In this document: positions 34,733 to 42,248 of the stretch, in pieces
Layout: every line of letters begins with the position of its first letter
Position numbering within the stretch: position 1 is the stretch's first letter
Source of the DNA: Selenomonadaceae bacterium
GTDB taxonomy: Bacteria > Bacillota > Negativicutes > Selenomonadales > Selenomonadaceae
Reading direction: 5' to 3'
Length of the DNA stretch: 45,810 bases
Assembly: GCA_017470715.1 (NCBI GenBank)
Contig: JAFUYE010000143.1
Coordinates: 1 to 45,810 of the forward strand
Made by a program: the position numbers and the translations under genes
The notes under the pieces: model-generated
Told to the model about the DNA's origin: nothing
Databases searched by the model: none
Seen by the model: only the letters and a program-made list of their open reading frames with translations

Positions 34733-35872
34733 TCACCTGCCGAGCTTGTGGAAAATTTTTTCGCAATGATTCACGTATTCGCGCTGAAGTGAAACAAAAT
34801 CTTTGCCGTAACGAAGTCCGCAACGTTGTTCGAGAGCCTCTACCAACGATTTATCATAATCCGCGACAATCAGCAAATGCGGCAAATCTTCAGCCTTCAC
34901 GTCTTGCAACAAAGCAGTCCAATTTTCTTCGTCGTAAATAAAAAGCTTGTTAATCATGGATTTTTCTTCCGTCCACAGCTGCGACAAAATTTTCTGCGCG
35001 GCAGGCGAACGAATAATGCGGATTGACGCAAATTTTTTCGTCGGCAGGTAATGAAGAATTGACCGACCGTTAGCGGCAGCGCGAGCCAATCTTTCCATTG
35101 CCAAATTCGACAAACAAACCGGCAGATGCACGCAATAATCTTTACTTTTCATTTGCTCACGGAACGGTTGCAAATCGTATCCGAAACGCGCAAAAAGTTT
35201 GACGTAAAAATCGGCATTCATTTTCGTCCAATGATGACAACCGAACGGCAAGCCGAAACGTTTTAATTGACGATCAGGATACCATTCCAAAGCAAAAAGA
35301 TTGGCGACCTCAATCGGCGCGACGTTAAAGTCGATATCCTTTGAAACGCCGCAGGATGAAAAAAAAGCGTCTTCTATATATTCTTCGTGCGCTTCCGACC
35401 AATAGGGCAAAGATTCCATTTTAATCAAAAGGTTGCGACACGCTTTGACTTTACGAAGAGAAAATCCGCCGTTACCGACTTGCGGAGTCTTGGGCTTGCG
35501 TGAGCCTTGCCATGTGTGCCGCGGCAACGGAGAACCGATATAATCGTAACCGAGAGCGCAGAATTCTTCCAACGCGTCATAGAAAACGAACGCGTCAAGC
35601 TGGTAAATCAAAATGTAATCGAAGTCAAGAAACGTTTCGTAAAACTGCGGCGTCAACAGAAGCGTGCTGTAAGTTTGAGTGCTTTGGAAATATTTTTCGG
35701 GGAAATTCGCAACCATGTCGCCCGACTCAAAATACGAAAAATTTTTTCCTTCGGGCGCGACGAATACAATCGGATAACGTCCCAAAATTTTTCGGCACCG
35801 GTCAAGCGAAATTTTTTCCAATTCGCCAAGCTCACTGTAAACGGGAATGACGACTGCAACTTTCGTTGACAA
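34733..35872 (-). CDS. DUF5672-family glycosyltransferase, copy A
   Basis: 379 residues from the TTG at 35872, with GAGGTGA 5 bases upstream. Core motifs: STKVAVVIPVYSE, FDYILIYQLDAFV, GYDYIGSPLP, VGNGGFSLRKV, IEDAFFSSCGV, LPFGCHHW. The C-terminal domain with YLPTKKFASIRIIRSP matches copy B; the copies are clearly paralogous yet well diverged, mainly in the middle (about 130-280). An alternative start at 35914 lies inside pncB and is unlikely. The ribosome site overlaps the pncB stop. Confidence 0.82.
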   Translation of the reverse strand: MSTKVAVVIPVYSELGELEKISLDRCRKILGRYPIVFVAPEGKNFSYFESGDMVANFPEKYFQSTQTYSTLLLTPQFYETFLDFDYILIYQLDAFVFYDALEEFCALGYDYIGSPLPRHTWQGSRKPKTPQVGNGGFSLRKVKACRNLLIKMESLPYWSEAHEEYIEDAFFSSCGVSKDIDFNVAPIEVANLFALEWYPDRQLKRFGLPFGCHHWTKMNADFYVKLFARFGYDLQPFREQMKSKDYCVHLPVCLSNLAMERLARAAANGRSILHYLPTKKFASIRIIRSPAAQKILSQLWTEEKSMINKLFIYDEENWTALLQDVKAEDLPHLLIVADYDKSLVEALEQRCGLRYGKDFVSLQREYVNHCEKIFHKLGR

Positions 35873-35882
35873 AAAAATCACC

Positions 35883-37343
35883 TCAGCCGTCGATTTTTGA
35901 GCGCGTCTTGTCAAGCAAACTCATTTTCATATCGTAATAATCGGGCGTCATATCCAGATAATGGCGGTGCGGATTTTCAAAGCGTTGTTCTTCCTGCCAA
36001 ATTTCGTTGGTGAGTTGATGATTGACGTAATCGCGAATTTCATGCAACGTCGGCAGATTTTCCACACGTCGCCCGTCTTTGACGTAAAGCCGCGAAAGTT
36101 TCTTCGCCGTGAAATTTTCAAACGCACGATTTTTCCACGGCTTGACGGGATCGACGTAACGGAAAGGCCGGCTCATGTCAACCGGTTCGCCGTGAATCGC
36201 AAGCATGTCGGCAACCGCGTGCCCGTCCTCGTCGTAAACGCGATAAACGTCCTTCAAGCCGGGATTGGTGATTTTCTCAATGTTTTCGCTGACTTTGATT
36301 CGCGGGACAAATTTGCCGTTTTCCTCGACCGCAACGAGTTTGTACACCGCGCCGAAAACCGGTTCCGACTTCGCCGTTATCAGACGTTCGCCGACACCGA
36401 AAGCGTCAATCGCCGCGCCTTGATTGAGCAGTGAAGTTATCGTGAATTCGTCCAAACTGTTCGACGCGATAATTTTGCAGTCCGTCAAGCCCGCCTCGTC
36501 CAGTTGCTTGCGAATTTTTTTCGACAGATAAGCTAAGTCGCCCGAATCAATTCGCACGCCGCGCAGACGTTTGCCTTGCGGTTCCAAAACTTCTTTGGCG
36601 ACACGAATTGCGTTGGGAATGCCGCTGTGAATCACGTCGTAAGTGTCGACCAAAAGCGAGGCATATTCGGGATAAATTTCGGCGTAACGTTTAAACGCCT
36701 CGAATTCGTCGCGGAAATACATAACCCAGCTGTGCGCCATCGTGCCGTTGACGGGAATGTTGAACAGTTGACCCGCGCTGACGGTTGCCGTGCCGTTGAC
36801 GCCGCCGAGAAATGCCGCACGTGCCCCGTAAGTCGCCGCGTCCATGTTGTGTGCACGTCGGGCACCGAAATCCGAAACAACACGTCCCTGCGCCGCACGA
36901 ACGATTCTGCGGGCTTTGGTTGCAATCAACGACTGGTGATTAATCTGCGCGAGAATTGCCGTTTCGACAAGTTGCGCGTCAATCAAATTCGCCACGACCG
37001 TTATGACAGGTTCGTTGGGATACATAATCGTGCCTTCGGGGAACGCGTAAATGTCTCCGCGAAAATGAAAATCTTTGAGGCTGTCAAGAAATTCGTCGCT
37101 GAAAATTTTTTGTGCGCGCAGATAGTCAATGTCCGCCGCGCTGAAATTCATGTTCTCGACGTATTCAATGACCTGCTCAAGTCCGGCAAAAATCGCGAAG
37201 CCGCCCGCGTCGGGGTTGCGCCGATAAAACACGTCGAAAGCAACGCGGGTGTTCTCTCCGCCGCTGACGAAATAACCGTTCGCCATTGCCATTTCGTAAA
37301 AATCCATCATCATGCTGATATTGCGTTTGTCAAACTGCGACAT
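35883..37343 (-). CDS. pncB: Nicotinate phosphoribosyltransferase
   Basis: 486 residues from the ATG at 37343 (GGAGG 7 bases upstream). It joins nicotinate and PRPP for NAD salvage. Motifs: TIMYPNEPVITV near 100, FGARRAHNMDAATYGARAA (catalytic and PRPP region), GTMAHSW (phosphate binding), DTYDVIHSGIP and RIDSGDLAYLSKK. The frame stays open upstream to 37499 with a TTIDL pentapeptide repeat coded by the 15-bp DNA repeat, but a terminator hairpin lies in between and there is no ribosome site. First gene of a coupled operon with glycosyltransferases. Confidence 0.94.
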   Translation of the reverse strand: MSQFDKRNISMMMDFYEMAMANGYFVSGGENTRVAFDVFYRRNPDAGGFAIFAGLEQVIEYVENMNFSAADIDYLRAQKIFSDEFLDSLKDFHFRGDIYAFPEGTIMYPNEPVITVVANLIDAQLVETAILAQINHQSLIATKARRIVRAAQGRVVSDFGARRAHNMDAATYGARAAFLGGVNGTATVSAGQLFNIPVNGTMAHSWVMYFRDEFEAFKRYAEIYPEYASLLVDTYDVIHSGIPNAIRVAKEVLEPQGKRLRGVRIDSGDLAYLSKKIRKQLDEAGLTDCKIIASNSLDEFTITSLLNQGAAIDAFGVGERLITAKSEPVFGAVYKLVAVEENGKFVPRIKVSENIEKITNPGLKDVYRVYDEDGHAVADMLAIHGEPVDMSRPFRYVDPVKPWKNRAFENFTAKKLSRLYVKDGRRVENLPTLHEIRDYVNHQLTNEIWQEEQRFENPHRHYLDMTPDYYDMKMSLLDKTRSKIDG

Positions 37344-37360
37344 GAAAATTCCTCCGTAAA

Positions 37361-37397
37361 CAAAAATAACCCGACTGAATAAATCAATCGGATTATT
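37361..37397 (-). terminator. Terminator or attenuator hairpin just upstream of pncB
   Basis: On the minus strand AATAATCCGATTGA (37397-37384), loop, TCAGTCGGGTTATT (37378-37365), then TTTTTG. The stem is 14 pairs with two G-U. It is only six bases from the pncB ribosome site, so it may end the kinase transcript or attenuate pncB. Confidence 0.7.
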
Positions 37398-37424
37398 CTG
37401 TTGTCGCGCCGAATTTCCTTCAAA

Positions 37425-37552
37425 GCAATTAGAAATTAGATCGATAGTTGTTAGATCGATAGTTGTTAGATCGATAGTTGTTAGATCGATAGTTTTCACT
37501 AACCATCTATCGATCTATCGATCTATCGATCTAAATCGGAATTAGGAATTGC
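37425..37552. repeat. Palindromic array of 15-bp and 8-bp GATCGAT repeats
   Basis: Four tandem copies of TTAGATCGATAGTTG (37436-37495), then three ATCTATCG units (37505-37528) in inverted sense. Outer arms are GCAATTAGAAATTAG and CGGAATTAGGAATTGC. The whole can fold as a long hairpin. It lies between the kinase and pncB genes. Confidence 0.85.
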
Positions 37553-37564
37553 ACTGCAGAAATT

Positions 37565-39901
37565 TTATGCGGGAAGAATTTTCGCCAAAGTCTCAAGCAT
37601 TTTCGGGATGTCAATCGGTTTGGCAATGTGCGCGTTCATACCGGCATCAAGCGCGGCTTTCACGTCTTCGCTGAATGCGTTGGCAGTCATCGCGATAATC
37701 GGCAGGTTCGCAAGATTTTTGTCGGGAAGTTCGCGAATTTTTTTCGTCGCCGCATAACCGTCCATAATCGGCATTTGAATATCCATCAAAATCAAATCGA
37801 AGTCGCCCGCTTTCGCGTTGGAAACTTTTTCGACAGCGTCCGAGCCGTCTGTTGCCGTGTCGACGATAAAACCTTCGCTTTCGAGGAGCATTTTGGCAAT
37901 TTCGCGATTAACTTCAATGTCGTCGACGAGCAGAATTTTTTTGCCGGTGAAGTCAATCTGCGCGGCGGCTTTTTTATTTTCGGCGGCAACCTTGTCGCGA
38001 AGTTCGTCGGAAAGTTTAAAGTCGACGTTCACGATAAATTCGGTGCCCTTGCCGTATTCGGTTTCGACGCGAATTGTGCCGCCCATAAGTTCGACAAAAT
38101 TTTTCGTAATCGACATACCGAGACCCGTGCCTTGAATTTTGCTGACGGTTGACGTGCGTTCGCGTTCAAATGCCTCAAAAACTTTTGCGGCAAATTCGGG
38201 CGTCATGCCGATACCGCTGTCCTTAACGCGCAGTTCGTAGCTTCCGACGCCGTTTGAACTTTCGCCGCGCTGATTCAACGTCACGGAAATTTTTCCGCCT
38301 TCGGGCGTGAATTTGTAAGCGTTGCTCAAAAGATTCAGCAAGATTCGATTCAAGCGGTTTTTGTCGCAGACGACGTATTTATCGGTGACGTTGGAAGTGT
38401 CGACGCCGAACGAAATTTTTTTGCCCTCCATTTGTGTGGCGAACATGTCATAAACTTCGTCGAGCGTCTCCGCCAAATCCGTGGGCGCAAGTTCAAGTTC
38501 CATTTTGCCGGATTCAATGCGGCTCATTTCCAAAACGTCGTTAATCAGCTCAAGCAAGTGGTGACTGGAATTGTCGATTTTATGCAAGTAGCCGTAAACT
38601 TTATCGGGAATTCCGTCGGGGCACGGCGATTGCGTGTATGACGGACATTTTTGGCAAGTCTTGTGTAAGTCCTTCGCCAAATTCAAGTAGCCGATAATCG
38701 CGTTCATCGGCGTGCGAATATCATGGCTCATGTTCGACAGGAATTGCGATTTTGCGCGGGAACCTTCCTCGGCACGTTCTTTCGCCGCAATAAGTTCAGA
38801 CTGCTTGTTTTCGAGTTCTTCGCGTTGATGTTTGATTGTCTCCAAATCCTCTTCGGCGCGTTCCTTCGCCGCAACAAGTTCCGCTTGCCGGCTTTTGAGT
38901 TCTTCGCCCTGAAGTTTGATTGTCTCAAAATTTTCCTGCAGTTGGTGCGTATATTCCGCCTGCGAATGCATGTAACGAACTTGCAAAAACGTATAGCCGA
39001 TTAACAACGTCACGAACAGCGCGGACGCCAAAAGTAACGCGACAAGCCACGGGCGACTTGTGACCATTTCCTCAAGCGTAATGTTTTCGTAACGGTTGAT
39101 TATCCATTTTTTAGTTAATGCGTCGAGGCGACCTTCCTGTTGCATTTGAATCAAAACGGCGTTGACTTTGACGCGCAGTTGAGTATCTTCGGGATGCATT
39201 GCCAACGTGCCGTAAACGTGCTGAACGGCGTAACTTGGAAAAACGTCGTCGAGATCTAATTTTTCGACGAACGCGCCGCCGACTTGTATCGGGCAAATTG
39301 CAAATTCGTATTCGCCGTTTTTAAGCCCGTAGAACATTTTTTTATACGAGTGCACGTAAGAAATTTCGTCGTCGAGACCGAGCCCCGGCATTTTGTGCAA
39401 CGAGGCAACGCGCCGCCCGTAAAGTTCCGCGACTGAAGAAATATCTTTGCGCCCGTAAACGACATATTGTTTTTCGGTCGTGGGCAACGTCGCGATAATC
39501 GCGGGATTGTTGATAATCAAATCGCTTTCCATGTTCATGATAATATCCGCGCCGCCGCCGAGAAAAATACTGTTCGCGTTGTTCCAATCAATCAGCGACA
39601 AGTCAAGATTCATCTGCAGACGATTGGCGATTTCGTTCATCAATTCCACGTCGTAGCCCTGATAATTTCCGTTTTCGTCGACGTAAGAATATGGCGCGTA
39701 GTCGTTGTCGGTGACGACGTGTAAAGTTTTGTTGAAGTTGTTGAACGCGTGAATTTCAACTTTCGGTGCGTCGCGAAAAATCCCCGACAAGTTCAAATAA
39801 ATTCCCGCGAAGATTGCAACAAGAATTATCGGCAACAAAATCGTTGCCGCAACCAAAGATTTTTTTTTGTCGAAGAATTTTTTCGGAGCCTGCGTGTTCA
39901 T
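37565..39901 (-). CDS. Hybrid sensor histidine kinase with SBP_bac_3 sensor and receiver
   Basis: 778 residues. Order: membrane helix (15-38); periplasmic solute-binding type 3 domain (about 60-268, LHVVTDNDYAPYSYVDENG in short form DNDYAPYSYV); membrane helix (285-306); coiled coil (318-385) with a duplicated segment ELxAAKERAEE; HisKA with H393 (SHDIRTPMNA); HATPase with N527, DSGIGM and GTGLGMSI; receiver with D660/D661, phospho-acceptor D707 and K761. A Cys-bearing insert (C416, C419, C427) lies between the two HisKA helices. It probably senses an amino acid-like ligand outside. No separate response regulator is adjacent. Confidence 0.92.
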   Translation of the reverse strand: MNTQAPKKFFDKKKSLVAATILLPIILVAIFAGIYLNLSGIFRDAPKVEIHAFNNFNKTLHVVTDNDYAPYSYVDENGNYQGYDVELMNEIANRLQMNLDLSLIDWNNANSIFLGGGADIIMNMESDLIINNPAIIATLPTTEKQYVVYGRKDISSVAELYGRRVASLHKMPGLGLDDEISYVHSYKKMFYGLKNGEYEFAICPIQVGGAFVEKLDLDDVFPSYAVQHVYGTLAMHPEDTQLRVKVNAVLIQMQQEGRLDALTKKWIINRYENITLEEMVTSRPWLVALLLASALFVTLLIGYTFLQVRYMHSQAEYTHQLQENFETIKLQGEELKSRQAELVAAKERAEEDLETIKHQREELENKQSELIAAKERAEEGSRAKSQFLSNMSHDIRTPMNAIIGYLNLAKDLHKTCQKCPSYTQSPCPDGIPDKVYGYLHKIDNSSHHLLELINDVLEMSRIESGKMELELAPTDLAETLDEVYDMFATQMEGKKISFGVDTSNVTDKYVVCDKNRLNRILLNLLSNAYKFTPEGGKISVTLNQRGESSNGVGSYELRVKDSGIGMTPEFAAKVFEAFERERTSTVSKIQGTGLGMSITKNFVELMGGTIRVETEYGKGTEFIVNVDFKLSDELRDKVAAENKKAAAQIDFTGKKILLVDDIEVNREIAKMLLESEGFIVDTATDGSDAVEKVSNAKAGDFDLILMDIQMPIMDGYAATKKIRELPDKNLANLPIIAMTANAFSEDVKAALDAGMNAHIAKPIDIPKMLETLAKILPA

Positions 39902-39947
39902 GATTTATCCCCTTCGAGCGATTAACTTATCAAATGCCGTTGCCGCC

Positions 39948-39976
39948 ATTGTACAGGAGTTTTTTTAATCGGGCAA
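39948..39976 (-). promoter_or_regulatory. Sigma-A promoter of the hybrid kinase
   Basis: On the minus strand TTGCCC (39976-39971), 17-base spacer, TACAAT (39953-39948), 47 bases before the start. Confidence 0.65.
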
Positions 39977-40203
39977 GTTAAAGCGTCACGGCGTCGAAGG
40001 CAGTTTTAACGCGATTGTAACGTTCCGATTAATGTTTCCGTAATAAAGACACGATATATTTAGCGTCAGACTGAATCAAGAAAATTTCAGCGGGACTCGC
40101 CCACGAACGTTTAATCGGAATGACGGCGCAGCAGAAAGTTCTGTGCGGCCACAAAGTCAGCCTCCGCAATACAAACAAAATTTTTTCCCGCTTAACATAA
40201 AAG
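39977..40203. other. Intergenic region without a recognised gene
   Basis: No convincing frame, tRNA or known riboswitch pattern. The frame open from 40143 on plus only becomes protein-like at 40266. A small RNA cannot be excluded because a terminator-like hairpin follows at 40204. Confidence 0.5.
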
Positions 40204-40231
40204 AAAGCCTCGACAAAACGTCGGGGCTTTT
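40204..40231 (+). terminator. Terminator-like hairpin before the TIGR04076 gene
   Basis: AAGCCTCGAC (40205-40214), loop AAAAC, GTCGGGGCTT (40220-40229), TTTT. No plus-strand gene precedes it, so it suggests a short upstream transcript or leader. TGATAAAAT (40239-40246) after it could be an extended -10. Confidence 0.6.
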
Positions 40232-40265
40232 GCGTTGTGATAAAATCCGGTCGGAGGTGTTTGAC

Positions 40266-40580
40266 GTGAAGAAAATCCGAATCACGGTCGTCAAAAAAGT
40301 TCGGCACGACGATTTAATTGCCCGCTACGAAAATCCGATTGAAAATGCCTGCGACATGATTGAAGGACAAATTTTCATCGCGAACGGTTGGCAACGTCCC
40401 GAAAATTTTTGTTTGAGCGCGTGGGAAACTTTGTCGCCGTTTGTAATGGCTTTGTCGCACGGCGCGGAAAATTTTTATTCGGGCTGGATGAAAAATCCGA
40501 AATCCGCATTACTTTCCTGCAACGACGGTTTTCGTCCCGTGAGTTTTCTTTTGGAAACACTCGACGAAGACGCCGATTAA
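40266..40580 (+). CDS. TIGR04076 family protein
   Basis: 104 residues from the GTG at 40266 (GGAGG 8 bases upstream). The family pattern is visible: KKIRITVVKKVRHDDL at the start, a central Cys (NACDMIEGQIFI), FCLSAWETLSPFVMALSHGA, and the C-terminal CNDGFRPVSFLLE. The family is common in anaerobes and has no assigned function. It is a single-gene unit followed by a hairpin repeat. Confidence 0.8.
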   Translation: MKKIRITVVKKVRHDDLIARYENPIENACDMIEGQIFIANGWQRPENFCLSAWETLSPFVMALSHGAENFYSGWMKNPKSALLSCNDGFRPVSFLLETLDEDAD

Positions 40581-40582
40581 AA

Positions 40583-40640
40583 CTTTATTCTTTTGGGCAA
40601 GCAAAAGAAAGTAGATTCACAACGCGACAATCGCCCGAAA
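40583..40640 (+). repeat. Intact polypurine hairpin (loop GGCAAG), empty IS30 target type
   Basis: TTCTTTTG (40588-40595), loop GGCAAG (40596-40601), CAAAAGAA (40602-40609), then AGTAGATTCACAAC as in the full elements. The loop equals the one inferred at the IS-disrupted sites. Confidence 0.65.
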
Positions 40641-40645
40641 ATTTT

Positions 40646-40674
40646 TTGTGATTTTATTCGGCACATGCTATAAT
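40646..40674 (+). promoter_or_regulatory. Sigma-A promoter of the second nhaC
   Basis: TTGTGA (40646-40651), 17-base spacer, TATAAT (40669-40674). Confidence 0.7.
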
Positions 40675-40717
40675 TTGCGCGCATAAAAACATCAACTTGA
40701 AGGAGGCAACTTTTCTG

Positions 40718-42235
40718 ATGGAACATTCTGCGCTGTCAATGCTCCCGCCGATAATCACGATTATCCTCGCGCTGTGGACAAAAGAAGTTTACACGTCGCT
40801 GATAATCGGGATTTTCGCGGGCGCAATGCTTTTCACGGGCGGAAATTTTTTGGAATCAATCACGACATTTTTTGACATCATGAGCGAAAAAGTCGGCGGC
40901 AACGTGAATATCCTGATTTTCCTGGTTATCCTCGGAATTCTGGTCGCGATAATCAGCAAGTCCGGTGCCACGCGTGCTTACGGCGAATGGGCGCGCTCGG
41001 TCATTTCCGGCAAACGAAGTGCACTCGGCTTGACGGCATTTCTCGGCATGTTGATTTTCATCGACGATTATTTCAACTGCCTGACGGTCGGAACAATCAT
41101 GCGTCCCGTCACCGACAAATTTAAAATCGCCCGCGCAAAACTCGCTTACGTTATCGACGCGACGGCAGCTCCGATTTGCATTATCGCTCCGGTTTCAAGT
41201 TGGGCGGCGGCGGTCAGTTCGTCACTGCCCGAAGATTCACTCGTCGACGGCTTTGTACTGTTCCTGCAGACAATTCCGTTCAATCTGTACGCAATTTTAA
41301 CGATGCTGTTCATGGTCTTTATTATCGTCACCGGCAGGGACTTCGCGACGATGGGGCAAGTCGTGCGCAAAAATAATGAGCATTTTGAAATTCCCGCCGA
41401 ATATCGCGACAACGTTTCCGAAGAACAATCGACAAGCGGCAACGGAAAAATTATCGATTTGATTCTGCCGTTGCTCGTTTTAATCGGCGTCTGCATTTAC
41501 GGCATGTTGTACACGGGCGGAATTCACGACGGTAAATCAATTTCCGATGCTTTTGCGGACTGCGACGCGTCGAAAGCTTTGGCACTCGGCTCGTTCATTG
41601 CGCTGATTTTTATTTCGTTGATGTATCTGCCGCGCAAAGTCGTCAGTTTCGCCGAATACTGCGAATGCTATTCGACGGGCTTTAAAGCAATGGTTCCCGC
41701 GATTTTTATTTTGTGCCTTGCGTGGACGTTGTCGGGCATTTGCTCTGATAAATTTTTGAACTTGGGCGGCTACGTCGGCGCAATCGTTCAGCAACACACT
41801 TCCGTTGCAATGTTCCTGCCGGTAATTTTCTTCCTCGTGTCGATAGCTCTTGCGTTCGCGACGGGCACAAGTTGGGGCACGTTCGGAATTTTAATCCCGA
41901 TAGCAATGTCCGTGCTCGTTGCTCTGCCGGTTGAAACTGCGGCGAATCTTTTGGTGATTTGCATTGCGGCGATTTTGGCGGGCTCGGTCGGCGGCGACCA
42001 CGCGTCACCGATTTCCGACACGACAATTTTGGCTTCGGCGGGCGCGCAATGTCATCACATTGATCACGTGTCAACGCAGGTTCCCTACGTGCTGACGGTT
42101 TCAAGTTGCTGTGTCGTCGGCTATCTCGTCGGCGGAATAACGCAAAACGGCTGGTTCGGACTGGTTGCAAGTCTTGCCTGTCTCGGTCTCGTGATGATTG
42201 TTATTCGCGCAAAAGTTCCGCCCGTCGACGTGTGA
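40718..42235 (+). CDS. NhaC-family Na+/H+ antiporter (copy 2)
   Basis: 505 residues from the ATG at 40718; the TTG at 40697 precedes the AAGGAGG ribosome site. About 11-12 membrane helices. NhaC features: FLGMLIFIDDYFNCLTVGTIM, PVTDKFKIARAKLAYVIDAT, ATGTSWGTFGILIPIAM and SVGGDHASPISDTTILAS. It differs strongly from copy 1 at 32324-33607 and is longer, so the two belong to different NhaC subgroups. Substrate may be Na+/H+ or an organic acid. Thirteen bases separate it from the EAL gene. Confidence 0.9.
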   Translation: MEHSALSMLPPIITIILALWTKEVYTSLIIGIFAGAMLFTGGNFLESITTFFDIMSEKVGGNVNILIFLVILGILVAIISKSGATRAYGEWARSVISGKRSALGLTAFLGMLIFIDDYFNCLTVGTIMRPVTDKFKIARAKLAYVIDATAAPICIIAPVSSWAAAVSSSLPEDSLVDGFVLFLQTIPFNLYAILTMLFMVFIIVTGRDFATMGQVVRKNNEHFEIPAEYRDNVSEEQSTSGNGKIIDLILPLLVLIGVCIYGMLYTGGIHDGKSISDAFADCDASKALALGSFIALIFISLMYLPRKVVSFAEYCECYSTGFKAMVPAIFILCLAWTLSGICSDKFLNLGGYVGAIVQQHTSVAMFLPVIFFLVSIALAFATGTSWGTFGILIPIAMSVLVALPVETAANLLVICIAAILAGSVGGDHASPISDTTILASAGAQCHHIDHVSTQVPYVLTVSSCCVVGYLVGGITQNGWFGLVASLACLGLVMIVIRAKVPPVDV

Positions 42236-42248
42236 CGGAGTTGATATT

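Noticed and set aside
37344..37499. N-terminal extension of pncB with TTIDL repeats
   Set aside because: No ribosome site at 37499, a terminator hairpin lies inside it, and a good GGAGG sits 7 bases before the ATG at 37343.
37436..37528. CRISPR-like array
   Set aside because: The units are contiguous 15-mers and 8-mers without spacers, and no cas genes are present.
39977..40203. Riboswitch upstream of the TIGR04076 gene
   Set aside because: A terminator-like hairpin follows, but I could not match the sequence to any known aptamer pattern.
40697..40717. TTG start for the second NhaC
   Set aside because: The codon precedes the AAGGAGG ribosome site, so the ATG at 40718 is preferred.
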